Positions 25,945 through 35,302 of a DNA stretch of 64,000 nucleotides are shown piece after piece. Each line of letters begins with the position of its first letter. Position 1 is the first letter of the stretch. This DNA comes from Clostridium_AW malenominatum (GTDB lineage: Bacteria; Bacillota; Clostridia; Clostridiales; Clostridiaceae), in the NCBI RefSeq assembly GCF_039521365.1, contig NZ_BAAACF010000003.1:1-64000 (forward strand), written 5' to 3'. Under the pieces are notes generated by a model, which did not search any database, was not told where the DNA came from, and saw nothing but the letters and a program-made list of their open reading frames with translations. A program made the translations under genes and the position numbers.

Positions 25945-26785
25945 AACTATTGAACATTACCTTGCAACTTGCTAAGTCAAATTCTTCTTCTAGTAATAAT
26001 TCCTTCTTGAATATTAAACTTAAAATTCTAGCCTTACCTGCATTAATTTCAAAGTTTTCTAGATCAAAAGCTCCATTAACAACTGTTCTTCCATCATAAG
26101 TTTCTATAGTAATAGGAAGCTTTTCTAATTTAATTGGCTCATCTACTCCATTTCTAGCTATCAAAGTCATTAGCAAATCATCATTTTGATACTGTGTTAT
26201 TGTAAATACGGATATGCTAACTTGACCCTGTTCTAATTTAGGTAGTGTAGCTATAAATTCTTTAAATGTAGCAATTTCTTTTGCATCTAAACTCTCTGGT
26301 ATTGCCTCTAATTCAATATTCGCATAAGTAACAGCTTTAATTCTGCTATCGAAAACAATCTTCCAATCATCTTGTGGAATTTCATCTACAACAACGTTTT
26401 TCTTATCAAAATAAATCTTCCAAGGTCTGGCTGAATAAGGAGGTATATCCCCCATCTCATTTAAATCAAATATTTCATATCCTAGCTCCTCTCCTTTAGA
26501 ATTAACTATACAAAGAGGTGCTTTCTCAAAATTTATCGCTCTGGACAACCCGTTTACAATATATATTTTCGCTTCAAATTTGTCTCCCTCATCAAATATA
26601 TATACTCCTGTAATATTTACTTGCCCATCTTCTATTTCAGGTATAACTTCATTCATTTCCTCTTCAAGATAATTCTTTTGAACATCAGATATTCTATCAA
26701 TTGTGTTTTGATTTAATGAGAGTTCAATTTTCAACGAATCCTTTTCACTTATTTTCTGCGAACCGTCTCCTTTATTGCTCATCAT
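25943..26785 (-). CDS. SLAP-domain protein with two SLAP repeats
   Basis: 280 residues without a signal peptide or membrane anchor. Two copies of the roughly 110-residue SLAP domain are visible, each opening with a PEIEDGQVNITGVYIFDEG or PKLEQGQVSISVFTITQY strand pair and continuing to a Pro/Arg-containing loop (PPYSARPWKIYF in copy one, NAGKARILSLIF in copy two). SLAP domains are associated with S-layer assembly in Firmicutes. GGAGG precedes the first of two ATGs. A repeat copy supplies codons 6-10 and another touches the stop. It is last in the surface-protein locus. Confidence 0.8.
   Translation of the reverse strand: MMSNKGDGSQKISEKDSLKIELSLNQNTIDRISDVQKNYLEEEMNEVIPEIEDGQVNITGVYIFDEGDKFEAKIYIVNGLSRAINFEKAPLCIVNSKGEELGYEIFDLNEMGDIPPYSARPWKIYFDKKNVVVDEIPQDDWKIVFDSRIKAVTYANIELEAIPESLDAKEIATFKEFIATLPKLEQGQVSISVFTITQYQNDDLLMTLIARNGVDEPIKLEKLPITIETYDGRTVVNGAFDLENFEINAGKARILSLIFKKELLLEEEFDLASCKVMFNS
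26758..26770 (-). repeat. Dispersed repeat copy inside the SLAP gene 5' end
   Basis: GCGAACCGTCTCC differs from the consensus by one base and encodes Gly-Asp-Gly-Ser-Gln just after the SLAP start codons. Confidence 0.5.
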
Positions 26786-26832
26786 ATGTCCTCCAATTCT
26801 AAGTTAAGTTAACTATATCTACATCTACTTTA

Positions 26833-27897
26833 CTAGTCAATACTAATAATTTCAAGGTCTGTTTCTGATTTTTCTTCAGCAATTTTTACCAATCTACTTT
26901 CTGCAATCTGTGATAAAACACCCGTCTGTCCTATCAAAGTAATATTTGAGTTGTTATTTATATTGCCCTTTATAAAGTTTTCATATGCAATTATATCTTC
27001 TTCACTGGCAATATTTCCACTTAAAATTAAAGGTGATCCAAATTTAGCTGCAGCCGCCGAACCTACTAACGCATCCGCAAAGTTTCTAATTCTATCATTA
27101 CCACCAGATGCTACATAAAATTTATCAAAAGAAAGATCCGCTTTGAAATACTCTAGAACACTAATATTAGTCTTAAATCTATCCTTACCTTGAGCAATTC
27201 TAGTTCCATTAACTGGATTAATTACTGCATCTGGAAGTATTCCACTGCCCCCAACAGCCATTATTTGTAACTTATTATCATCTATTACTTTCTTAACTTC
27301 TGGATCCAACTTTGTGGAATTAGATATCAATACCGGTATACCTAATTTAGCTGCAATTGAAGAAACACTTAAAGCATCAGAATATCCATCTTGTCCATTA
27401 ACTAATATAGCTCTATTTGCGCCTGTTAACTTAATTAACTCAGCTGCAACTACTGCATTAGTAGCAAATCTATTTCCACCTGCTTTATGATAACGTATAA
27501 CATTGAGATTATTTGCTTTTAACGTACTATATATTGATGCGGTTACAACCCCTTCTCCACCAACAATATAAACATTTTTTGCACCTATTTTTTGAATTGT
27601 TTCTAATACACCATTAGGCAACTTATCCTTTTGAGTTAATAGTATAGGTGCATTTAGCTGCTTTGCTAATGGAGTAGCACTAACGGCATCTGCATATCCT
27701 TCACCATTTACTAAAACTACATTCTCACTACTGCTAAACATACTTTCAGCAACACTTCTTGCTGTTGTGAATCTGTCCTGTCCACCTACTCTATTTACAG
27801 ATGCTGCAAATACATTATTGGCATTTAAAATAGTCGCTAAAGCTAATCCCATTGCAGCAGTTTTTATCATCTTACTATACTTCTTCTGTATCATCAT
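26833..27897 (-). CDS. Secreted protein of three CWB2 cell-wall-binding repeats
   Basis: 354 residues. A signal peptide ends near residue 31 (VFAAS), followed by three CWB2 (PF04122) modules (about 34-125, 130-225 and 232-340). Each opens with an R-x-x-G-x-(D/N)-R-F-x-T pattern and carries PLAKQLNAPILLT or equivalent, and IVGGEGVV. Three CWB2 units form a trimer-like ring that binds anionic wall polymer (PSII-type in C. difficile). There is no effector domain, so it may itself be the coat subunit or an adaptor. GAGGAGGG precedes ATG 27897. Confidence 0.9.
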   Translation of the reverse strand: MMIQKKYSKMIKTAAMGLALATILNANNVFAASVNRVGGQDRFTTARSVAESMFSSSENVVLVNGEGYADAVSATPLAKQLNAPILLTQKDKLPNGVLETIQKIGAKNVYIVGGEGVVTASIYSTLKANNLNVIRYHKAGGNRFATNAVVAAELIKLTGANRAILVNGQDGYSDALSVSSIAAKLGIPVLISNSTKLDPEVKKVIDDNKLQIMAVGGSGILPDAVINPVNGTRIAQGKDRFKTNISVLEYFKADLSFDKFYVASGGNDRIRNFADALVGSAAAAKFGSPLILSGNIASEEDIIAYENFIKGNINNNSNITLIGQTGVLSQIAESRLVKIAEEKSETDLEIISID

Positions 27898-27994
27898 TAC
27901 CCTCCTCGATTTTATTAAAATCTATAATTATTATAACATAATAGCTTGTTTATAAAAAGTTTCATACGATAATAATTCTTTAACTAATAATGGA

Positions 27995-28717
27995 TTAATA
28001 TGAAGTAATATCAAGAGGAACATCATAAGAATTATTTGATATACTTAACGTTGCTTTTCCAATTATCTTCGTACCATCACTACCATAAAAATAAACTTGT
28101 ACACTACTTTTATCCTTAATTACATTTACAGATGGCTCTCCTAAGTTAAATATGTAATCATTTCCTTCGACCTTATATTTTTTGATGTCTGGTCTTGTAG
28201 TTCCAGTAATATTTATTACCTTAAACATATCCAAAACTGGAGAAACTTCGACTTTAGCCATAGCCGTATTATCTCCTTGAATGGAAAACCTCATAATATT
28301 ATCCTTCGTCAAAAATTTCCCATCTCTTCCCTTTGCGCCTTTGTTTATAGTTATTTGATAGTTTTGGCCTTTTTTATATCCACCAGATGGAGGATTGATT
28401 TTCACAGACATTCTTCCACTTTCCTCTATACTAACCGGTACAGAACTGCTTGTAGAATTATTATATACCTCATTTACCCTAATTCTATCCCTTACAGAAT
28501 AAAAATCTACTTCCGAATTAAATCTAATAGTCCAAATCTTATTAACATCTGTTGTAACTTTAGCATTAATTTCTTTTGTTATTTCTTGATTAGTAGCTGC
28601 ATAAGCCTTATTTTTTAAATTTGGTATGCCCTGCAAGTTTAGCTGAATCGTCCCTACCATTAATACGCACAAAACTATACTAAGTTTTTTATATTTAAAT
28701 TTTTTTGTTAATTTCAT
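27995..28717 (-). CDS. Secreted protein with SbsA-type Ig-like domain
   Basis: 240 residues from the ATG at 28717, which lies 7 nt after AAAGGAG; the in-frame ATG six codons upstream overlaps that site. A signal peptide ends near residue 41 (AYAAT). Residues about 50-150 resemble the bacterial Ig-like SbsA domain (WTIRFNSEVDF, INPPSGGYKKGQNYQITI, MRFSIQG). The remaining 90 residues are beta-rich and unrecognised. It is in the surface-protein locus between the DUF5050 and CWB2 genes, probably a secreted wall or S-layer accessory protein. Confidence 0.75.
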   Translation of the reverse strand: MKLTKKFKYKKLSIVLCVLMVGTIQLNLQGIPNLKNKAYAATNQEITKEINAKVTTDVNKIWTIRFNSEVDFYSVRDRIRVNEVYNNSTSSSVPVSIEESGRMSVKINPPSGGYKKGQNYQITINKGAKGRDGKFLTKDNIMRFSIQGDNTAMAKVEVSPVLDMFKVINITGTTRPDIKKYKVEGNDYIFNLGEPSVNVIKDKSSVQVYFYGSDGTKIIGKATLSISNNSYDVPLDITSY

Positions 28718-28740
28718 GTTTATCTCTCCTTTCATTGCAT

Positions 28741-28798
28741 AAAATTAATAGGGAAAGTTTTTTAACAGTCTCCTCTTTAATCTTTCCCCATTAATTTT
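28741..28798 (-). terminator. Terminator between the two halves of the surface-protein locus
   Basis: AAAATTAATAGGGAAAG pairs with CTTTCCCCATTAATTTT apart from one bulge. It lies about 45 nt past the DUF5050 gene stop, so the large genes may form a separate transcript from the downstream three. On the minus strand the 3' arm continues into ATTTTATGC, not a long U-run, so efficiency is uncertain. Confidence 0.55.
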
Positions 28799-28844
28799 AT
28801 AGCTAGTTATTAAAATTAGTGAAACGTCTCTGTATTACTTTAAA

Positions 28845-31742
28845 TTACTGCATTTGTGCTATTGTCTTGCTACATTTTAATATCTGCTTATTATAAGTTT
28901 GAACAACATACACAGTAGTTCCATTTGTCACCCCTGAAATTCTAGGATCCGATTGATTGCCTATTAAAGTCCATCCATCTACTCCAGCACCTAAATCTGG
29001 CATACTTCCACCTATCATATAATAGTATTGATATTGTGTATCATTATAAGCTTCATTAGGTATCATTGGCAAGTTGTATACTACTGCATCGATTCCTGCC
29101 CCAAGTATAGTTAAATTACCAAGAGTTAGTGGAATTCCTTTAGGAATTGCAACCTCTATAGCATCACTTTCAGCAAATTGGTTGCTTCTAGTTAAGAATA
29201 TTTTATTACTTAAAGGTTTAGAAGCATCATATTCAATAGAACCTGCTGGAAGTATAATAGATACTTTGTATTTCTTTGGGTTAAATGGATTTGGATCTGG
29301 TTCAATTTCCACCATTTGTGAACCAATCTTTATTCTATTTCCTTCAACTTCCTTGTACACATGTACTATATCTCCCTGTTGAAGTTGTGTAGTAGGTGCA
29401 ATTTCTACAATATCATTTTCAGTTAAACCATTTTCAAGTGTACCATAATTTATAACATTAATACTTAAATTATTCTTGTCAAAGGTTGGTCTTCCTCCAA
29501 TTTCTCTTGTAATTTCAACTGGAACTACTTCACTTTCATTAGTATTAGGAGAAGTTCTTGTAACATAAACATATCTAGCATCATCCGTAATAGTTTTGTT
29601 TCTTCTAAGTATAATAGTAGCACTTAGTGGTCTACCACTACTTAAAGGAGGTAAAACTATGTCCTGTCCTAATAATTCAGCTTTGTAAGGATCTCTATAA
29701 ACTCTAATTACATCTCCAGCCTGCAAATTAGCATTAGCCAAAATATTTCCTTTTTCGCCAACTCCTACAAACACTTTGTCATCTAAAAGACCTGCATTAT
29801 TTATAACTTCAACTGAAGCTGCTGGTATAGATTCACTAGCCATAGATAGAGTTAAAGCAACCTTAGTGCCATATCCCACTATAGTTCCTGTATAGTTAAT
29901 TACTGCTCCATTATTCTTTGACCCTGAATTTAAATTCCAGTTTACTAAAAGTTCACGTACGGAATTGTCACTCATAACTGCAGTAACCTTGTCTGGTAAA
30001 TATTCTTCCAGATTACTTAAATCTGCTCCTACTGCATTTTTAGTTGGTACTGCAATCTTATCATAAGAAATTATTTTTAAACTTTGTTTTGGCTTAGCTA
30101 CAGGTGTAGAAGAATATATGTAAATTGATCTTCCATAGCTATCCTTATTAGGTGAAATTTTAGGTTCATTTGCTATAAGCATACTACTTCCTTTAGTATA
30201 ATAAATCTTATCTCCCACTATATTGATGAAGTTAGTGTAATCATCAGAGTACTTATCTCCAGAAATTCTTAGATAATCAACTAATGGTGCTCTGTAGATT
30301 TTATTTCCATCAGACGCATCTGAATAATACATGTATTTTCCATCATCAGTAATATTCATTGCTGAAATTACTGCATCCTTACCAGTACTTCCATTACTCA
30401 CATTTATTGTTCCAAAACTTCCGCCATTTTTGCTAATCCATTTTAATTGCCCCGAATCGGTAACATAGTATATCTTATCACCAACTAAGGTAATAAATTT
30501 AGCACTATCTTTTGAAATCTTGCTTCTATAGGTTCCATCAGTATGAACAGAATAAATTGTATTACCTTGATACTTATTTACATAATAAATTACATCTTTA
30601 TCCACAACTAAATATTCAGCTTCATCACTAGTTATGGCTGTCCCAACAGATTTATTGGCATTTCTATTAACTTTTTTGATATTACCAACACCAGTACCTG
30701 AGTGATAACTATAATAAATATATTCCCCAGATACTGCCACATAGGAAGCTTGATCTGTACATACTATTCTTCTACCAGTACCATCTTTTCTTATTTTATA
30801 AATTTTTTGCCCATCAGAATAGTTACTATAATAAATATAATCTCCCAATATATTTAAATATTTTGCATTATCATTGCATATTTTTTCATCAACTATTCCA
30901 TTGCTTCTATATATTCCACCACCATCAGCTGAGTTACTATAGTATGTCCATTCCCCATTTTGAATAGTTAACCCATTATTATTTAAATTTCCTAATCCAT
31001 TGACGTTAGTAAAGTTATTATCAGTTGGTGGTTTAAAATAATTATCCAACTTAAAAGTTACAGTATGTTTACCGTCAACAAGTGGCAGTTGCTTGGACTC
31101 TGTAGTTGCTATAGGCATTTTATCTGAAGAAAGTAATTGTAATCTAATATAAGGATCTGTAGTCGTCATATTTATTACATATGCATCCTCACTCTCACCC
31201 GTTGAAGATTCAGGCTTACCAACCTTCTTAATCAAATCACTATTATTGTTGTTGTATACTTTGAAATACTTAGCATCTAAATTATAAGGTTTTACATTTA
31301 TTCTACTAGTCTCTGGTATTCTTACTCTGACAAATTTTATACCTCCACTACCTAAACTTGTTACAGTTATTTCAGCTTCAACTGTAGAACTAGTAGCATC
31401 TTCATTAAAATTTTTACTATTCGTATCAAAAGCATACACTTTCTTGTTACCATTAAGATCATAATATGTAATACTGCTTACTTCTAATTTCGTAAGATCA
31501 CTTACTGTAGTACCGCTGAACAAGGATTTAACTGTATCTGAGGTATCCACATAATATATATCTTTAAAATTAGTTGAGTTATTTAATATATCATTTAATC
31601 GACTTGCATTTTTAGCAATGTAGTTTATATCATAGGCCTTATCCCCAATAATTACAGCACCATAAGGTAATGCTGCTGAAACAGAAGATGATATCATTGC
31701 AGCTAAAACTATTGAAGCTACAAAAGTTTTTGTCTTTTTCAT
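28845..31742 (-). CDS. Large secreted DUF5050 propeller and Ig-like surface protein
   Basis: 965 residues with a signal peptide (cleavage near residue 23). Residues about 30-235 are an unrecognised N-terminal region. From about 250 to 530 there are six or more repeats with a recurring IYYSN-x-SDGxxIYK or DKIYYV pattern that match DUF5050, a predicted beta-propeller. About 555-645 is an Ig-like group 4 domain (LPDKVTAVMSDNSVRELLVN). About 650-900 holds two further beta domains each beginning with an AGLLDDKVFVGVG or YGTLENGLTEND type motif. There are no wall-sorting or CWB2 motifs. GGTGG precedes the ATG. It probably decorates the cell surface with the adjacent CWB2 protein. Confidence 0.75.
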   Translation of the reverse strand: MKKTKTFVASIVLAAMISSSVSAALPYGAVIIGDKAYDINYIAKNASRLNDILNNSTNFKDIYYVDTSDTVKSLFSGTTVSDLTKLEVSSITYYDLNGNKKVYAFDTNSKNFNEDATSSTVEAEITVTSLGSGGIKFVRVRIPETSRINVKPYNLDAKYFKVYNNNNSDLIKKVGKPESSTGESEDAYVINMTTTDPYIRLQLLSSDKMPIATTESKQLPLVDGKHTVTFKLDNYFKPPTDNNFTNVNGLGNLNNNGLTIQNGEWTYYSNSADGGGIYRSNGIVDEKICNDNAKYLNILGDYIYYSNYSDGQKIYKIRKDGTGRRIVCTDQASYVAVSGEYIYYSYHSGTGVGNIKKVNRNANKSVGTAITSDEAEYLVVDKDVIYYVNKYQGNTIYSVHTDGTYRSKISKDSAKFITLVGDKIYYVTDSGQLKWISKNGGSFGTINVSNGSTGKDAVISAMNITDDGKYMYYSDASDGNKIYRAPLVDYLRISGDKYSDDYTNFINIVGDKIYYTKGSSMLIANEPKISPNKDSYGRSIYIYSSTPVAKPKQSLKIISYDKIAVPTKNAVGADLSNLEEYLPDKVTAVMSDNSVRELLVNWNLNSGSKNNGAVINYTGTIVGYGTKVALTLSMASESIPAASVEVINNAGLLDDKVFVGVGEKGNILANANLQAGDVIRVYRDPYKAELLGQDIVLPPLSSGRPLSATIILRRNKTITDDARYVYVTRTSPNTNESEVVPVEITREIGGRPTFDKNNLSINVINYGTLENGLTENDIVEIAPTTQLQQGDIVHVYKEVEGNRIKIGSQMVEIEPDPNPFNPKKYKVSIILPAGSIEYDASKPLSNKIFLTRSNQFAESDAIEVAIPKGIPLTLGNLTILGAGIDAVVYNLPMIPNEAYNDTQYQYYYMIGGSMPDLGAGVDGWTLIGNQSDPRISGVTNGTTVYVVQTYNKQILKCSKTIAQMQ

Positions 31743-31780
31743 TTAAATCCACCTTTCTAAATATCCATATATTTTAAAAT

Positions 31781-33646
31781 TTAATTTGATACTACTTTAA
31801 GCACCAACAACACTGGTTTATCATAATGTTTAACTGTACCTTTAATATAATAAGTTTGTGGCGTTCCCATATCGATAAAAGGAGCATCCCAGGTAACGTC
31901 AACCCAAATCTCCCTATCATCAGAAGTGGTCGCTAATACTTGTCTTGGTAAACTATAGTAACTTCCCTGCACTCTTGTTTCTCTTATTTCTTTGATTTCC
32001 TTAATTTTTGGAGTAACTATCAAAGTTAAGTAAGCTTTATATGGCGAATCTTTCACAGTACCTTCAAGTCTTACTATACCTGTTTTACTAGTATCAATGC
32101 TTTGAGTGTTCCATGTTACTGACATGTTTTTATTGGTAATCTTATCAAGTACAGTTTTAGGAAGTTTATACGGTTCTCCTTGCACTATCTCTATAGTTGT
32201 ATTATCAAATACATTCGAAGGATATCCAGAACCACTATCTGTTATCTGTAAAGTTAATTTGACCTTCTTATTATATTTATCTACAGTACCATCAAACAAA
32301 TATATACCTGGAGAATTTTTACTCTGCGTTCCATAATCCCAAACTACTGGAACTTCAGCCGATGTACCATCACTTAACGTGGCTAATACCTTCTCTGGTA
32401 ATATAAACTCATATCTACTTGGCGAAGTTTTATATACATCTGGTATTTTTATAGGTATTGGATGTACAACTAAATTTAATCCTACTCTTCCATAATATCC
32501 ATTTACGTCACCATAAAAGTTAAATAATCCTGGTTTAGAAGTATTGACTTTTTTAAGATTCCAATTAACATCTACCTCTACCTTGGACCCATCTGTTGCA
32601 CTAGCAATAATAGATTTTGGAGGAGTATAATCATCATTTTGATATATGACATCATAAACATCTGGCACATAGGATACTTCCTTAGGCAAATATTTTGCCG
32701 CCCCTTCTAAATCATAACCTATAACGCTTTCCCCTCCGAGTATTGTTAAATTATTTATAACCTCAGAAGTTAAAAAATTAATGGTAGAATTGGGCAATGG
32801 AATATCTCCTAAAAGAATAAACCCTCTATTTAATGCTGCTAAAGTCGAACCTGATAGTGCATCGGCATAAGCTCTACCCGATGCTAAAAACATGTTGTCA
32901 ATTTCCAACTCATTTCTAAAGTAATTTATAATATCAATATTTCTTTGATATTTATCCCCTTTTCCAATTCTTTTAGCATTAGGTATAGAATTAAAAGATT
33001 TTCTACTTATAATATCTTCTCCACCTATAACATATATTTGCTCCGCATTTTTATTAGAGTTTATATAATTCATCACATCACTTTGAATAGTGTCTTTACC
33101 GACTAATAGTACAGGCATTCCTTTAATAGCAGCAATGGGAGCCATAGAAACTGCATCTTCAAAATAGCTACCATTAACAATAGCTATTTGCTTTGGTTTG
33201 CCAAGCTTTTTAGCTACCTCTAAAGAAGTTTCATACCTATCTTTACCACCAATTCTAGTCACTTTAATTCCCATAACTTTTAGCCCATCTTCCACGTTTT
33301 GAGATATAACACCCTTTTGCCCAACTAAGAACACATTTTTAACTCCAAGTCTTTTAAGTTCTACAGAAGTATACATATTAATAACGTTTTTATTTGTTAA
33401 AAGAATAGGTGCATTGTATTTCTTCGCTAAAGGTGCTGCAACTATGGCATCTGGGAAATTTTCTCCAGACACAATAACGGCATAATTACTCTTTTCTTTC
33501 CAACCCTCTTGGCTAACTTTTGAAGCTGTTTCATATCTATCTTGTCCATAAATACGATTAGTTTTGGGAGCAGCTAAGGTCTTACTTCCCATAAGGCAAA
33601 AAGCCAAGGTAAAAACAGCCAAAAATTTACATTTATTTCTCTTCAT
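31781..33646 (-). CDS. Secreted CWB2 protein with C-terminal Ig-like repeats
   Basis: 621 residues from ATG 33646, chosen because AAGGTGA lies 5 nt before it; a GTG three codons up overlaps that site. A signal peptide ends near residue 26. Three CWB2 repeats follow (about 28-120, 125-215 and 220-315; RIYGQDRYETA, RIGGKDRYETS, RIGKGDKYQRN). Then four Ig-like group 4 modules (about 330-620) share the pattern V-x-W-(D/N)-x(5-10)-G-x-(Y/V)-x-(F/L)-x-G-(T/D)-V. It probably binds the wall through CWB2 and displays the Ig domains. It is 38 nt upstream of the DUF5050 gene and in the same operon. Confidence 0.85.
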   Translation of the reverse strand: MKRNKCKFLAVFTLAFCLMGSKTLAAPKTNRIYGQDRYETASKVSQEGWKEKSNYAVIVSGENFPDAIVAAPLAKKYNAPILLTNKNVINMYTSVELKRLGVKNVFLVGQKGVISQNVEDGLKVMGIKVTRIGGKDRYETSLEVAKKLGKPKQIAIVNGSYFEDAVSMAPIAAIKGMPVLLVGKDTIQSDVMNYINSNKNAEQIYVIGGEDIISRKSFNSIPNAKRIGKGDKYQRNIDIINYFRNELEIDNMFLASGRAYADALSGSTLAALNRGFILLGDIPLPNSTINFLTSEVINNLTILGGESVIGYDLEGAAKYLPKEVSYVPDVYDVIYQNDDYTPPKSIIASATDGSKVEVDVNWNLKKVNTSKPGLFNFYGDVNGYYGRVGLNLVVHPIPIKIPDVYKTSPSRYEFILPEKVLATLSDGTSAEVPVVWDYGTQSKNSPGIYLFDGTVDKYNKKVKLTLQITDSGSGYPSNVFDNTTIEIVQGEPYKLPKTVLDKITNKNMSVTWNTQSIDTSKTGIVRLEGTVKDSPYKAYLTLIVTPKIKEIKEIRETRVQGSYYSLPRQVLATTSDDREIWVDVTWDAPFIDMGTPQTYYIKGTVKHYDKPVLLVLKVVSN

Positions 33647-33958
33647 TCTCATCACCTTAAATTATATTTCTTTTTATTTATTATCGTAAAGATTTTATGA
33701 AAATTTATCCTCTTTTTTGACTTTCCATCAATTACCTAATTACATTTTATATGTTAATAAAAATATTATAGCCTAAATATTCCATTAAGTAAAACTTATA
33801 TATAAATTTCACTTAATTTCGCAGATTTTCCCTAACTTTTGTCACGTTTCTTTTTTGATTCATTAATTTATTCTTAAAATATAATAAAAGGATTTTTATT
33901 TACGACATAGAATAAACTAAATTAGCAGTAAAAGTAAAATTTTGAGAGGATGAAAATC
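33647..33958. other. Intergenic region between divergent CWB2-Ig and galU genes
   Basis: 312 nt without a supported gene. It must hold promoters in both directions, but no element is close enough to consensus to call. It contains a 34-nt imperfect palindrome at 33784-33817, whose half-sites ATTAAGTAAAACTTATA and its inverted partner agree at 15 of 17 positions. Next to it, at 33818-33835, is a stretch (TTTCGC, then TCCCTAA) that may be a decayed dispersed-repeat copy. Confidence 0.5.
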
Positions 33959-34828
33959 ATGAAAGTTAAAAAGGCAATTATACCAGCTGCAGGTTTAGGT
34001 ACAAGATTTTTACCTGCTACAAAAGCTCAACCAAAAGAGATGCTTCCTATAGTAGATAAACCTACTATACAGTATATTATAGAAGAGGCCGTTGCTTCAG
34101 GTATCGAAGAAATATTAATAATTACAGGAAGAAACAAAAGAGCCATAGAAGACCATTTCGATAAATCAGTAGAGCTGGAAAAAGAATTAGAAGAGCATAA
34201 TAAAACAGAGTTATTGTCTATGGTTCAACAGATATCAAATATGGTTAACATATACTACATAAGGCAAAAGGAACCTAAGGGACTTGGTCATGCTATAAGC
34301 TGCGCTAAAACCTTTGTTGGAGACGAACCCTTCGCAGTTATGCTAGGAGATGATATAGTTCACAGTGAAAACCCTTGCTTAAAACAATTGATCGATTGCT
34401 ATAATGAATACAAAACAACTATCTTAGGCGTGCAAGAAGTTCCTAAGGAAGAAGTATCAAAATATGGAATAGTACAAGGGTTACATATAGAAGATAGAGT
34501 CCACAAAGTAAAGGACTTAATCGAAAAACCTAGTATGGATGAGGCGCCATCAAATATAGCTATCCTTGGAAGATACATAATTACGCCAAAAATATTTTCC
34601 ATATTGGAAAATACCACTCCAGGGAAAAACGGTGAAATACAATTAACTGATGCATTAAAAACTCTTATAAAAGACGAAGCCATGTATGCTTATAATTTCC
34701 AAGGAAGAAGATATGATGTAGGGGACAAATTAGGTTTTTTAGAAGCCACAGTAGAATTTGCTTTAAAAAGAGAAGATTTAAAAGAAGGGTTTATGAACTA
34801 TCTAAAGGGAATAGTAGATAACAAATAA
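33959..34828 (+). CDS. galU: UTP--glucose-1-phosphate uridylyltransferase
   Basis: 289 residues. It makes UDP-glucose from UTP and glucose-1-phosphate for wall glycans and glycolipids. The nucleotide-binding start KAIIPAAGLGTRFLPATKA, PKEMLPIVDKPTIQYIIEEA, the GLGHAI motif and EKP are all present. GAGAGG ends just before an ATG at 33950, so the better start is ATG 33959, nine nt after that site. Together with the phosphoglucomutase-type gene at 42.3 kb it would give a route from glucose-6-phosphate to UDP-glucose. Confidence 0.95.
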   Translation: MKVKKAIIPAAGLGTRFLPATKAQPKEMLPIVDKPTIQYIIEEAVASGIEEILIITGRNKRAIEDHFDKSVELEKELEEHNKTELLSMVQQISNMVNIYYIRQKEPKGLGHAISCAKTFVGDEPFAVMLGDDIVHSENPCLKQLIDCYNEYKTTILGVQEVPKEEVSKYGIVQGLHIEDRVHKVKDLIEKPSMDEAPSNIAILGRYIITPKIFSILENTTPGKNGEIQLTDALKTLIKDEAMYAYNFQGRRYDVGDKLGFLEATVEFALKREDLKEGFMNYLKGIVDNK

Positions 34829-34832
34829 AACT

Positions 34833-34860
34833 AAGGGGAAGCCACTCAAGCTTCACCCTT
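34833..34860. terminator. Bidirectional terminator between galU and vanZ-type genes
   Basis: AAGGGG-AAGC / GCTT-CA-CCCTT hairpin followed by TTTTTACTTTTT, in the 17-nt gap of two convergent genes and reaching into the VanZ-type reading frame end. Confidence 0.7.
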
Positions 34861-35301
34861 TTTACTTTTTCTTTCAATAAATATGTTCCATATGAAAATT
34901 CCTAGTAAAGCTCCTAGAGTATCTACAAATACATCTACAATCTGTCCACTTCTTCCTGGAACAAATAACTGATGAAATTCATCGCTACAGGCATACAAAA
35001 AAGAGATTAAAAGAGAAAGCTTATAATTTCCTCTAAGAGTCATATCTTTATAAAAAGAATTTATAAGTAGTACACATAGTATGAAATATTCAGTAAAGTG
35101 TCCTAGTTTTCTCACCACTAGCATAGCTAATTCACCAAAAATGCTATTTATATCAACACCTATAAAAGCTAGCATTTCTATAACTAAGCTGCTTTTGCTA
35201 TTGGATATGTCTGCAGTATCCGAAGAAAATTTATATATTATCATCATCCATAAAATAACTAAAACATATTTAAATACTTTTTTAATAATCTTTGTGTCCA
35301 T
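34846..35301 (-). CDS. VanZ-family membrane protein (second of pair)
   Basis: 151 residues from ATG 35301, one nucleotide after the stop of the upstream VanZ gene, with AGAAGAGG as ribosome site. That geometry implies translational coupling. The frame extends 11 codons into the upstream gene, which is unlikely to be used. Four membrane helices are predicted. VanZ signatures are YKFSSDTAD, VRKLGHFTEYFILC and CSDEFHQLFVPGRSGQIVDV, the last with conserved Asp-Glu and Arg residues. In enterococci VanZ lowers teicoplanin binding by an unclear mechanism; here it is probably a general envelope protein. Confidence 0.85.
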   Translation of the reverse strand: MDTKIIKKVFKYVLVILWMMIIYKFSSDTADISNSKSSLVIEMLAFIGVDINSIFGELAMLVVRKLGHFTEYFILCVLLINSFYKDMTLRGNYKLSLLISFLYACSDEFHQLFVPGRSGQIVDVFVDTLGALLGIFIWNIFIERKSKKGEA

Positions 35302-35302
35302 C

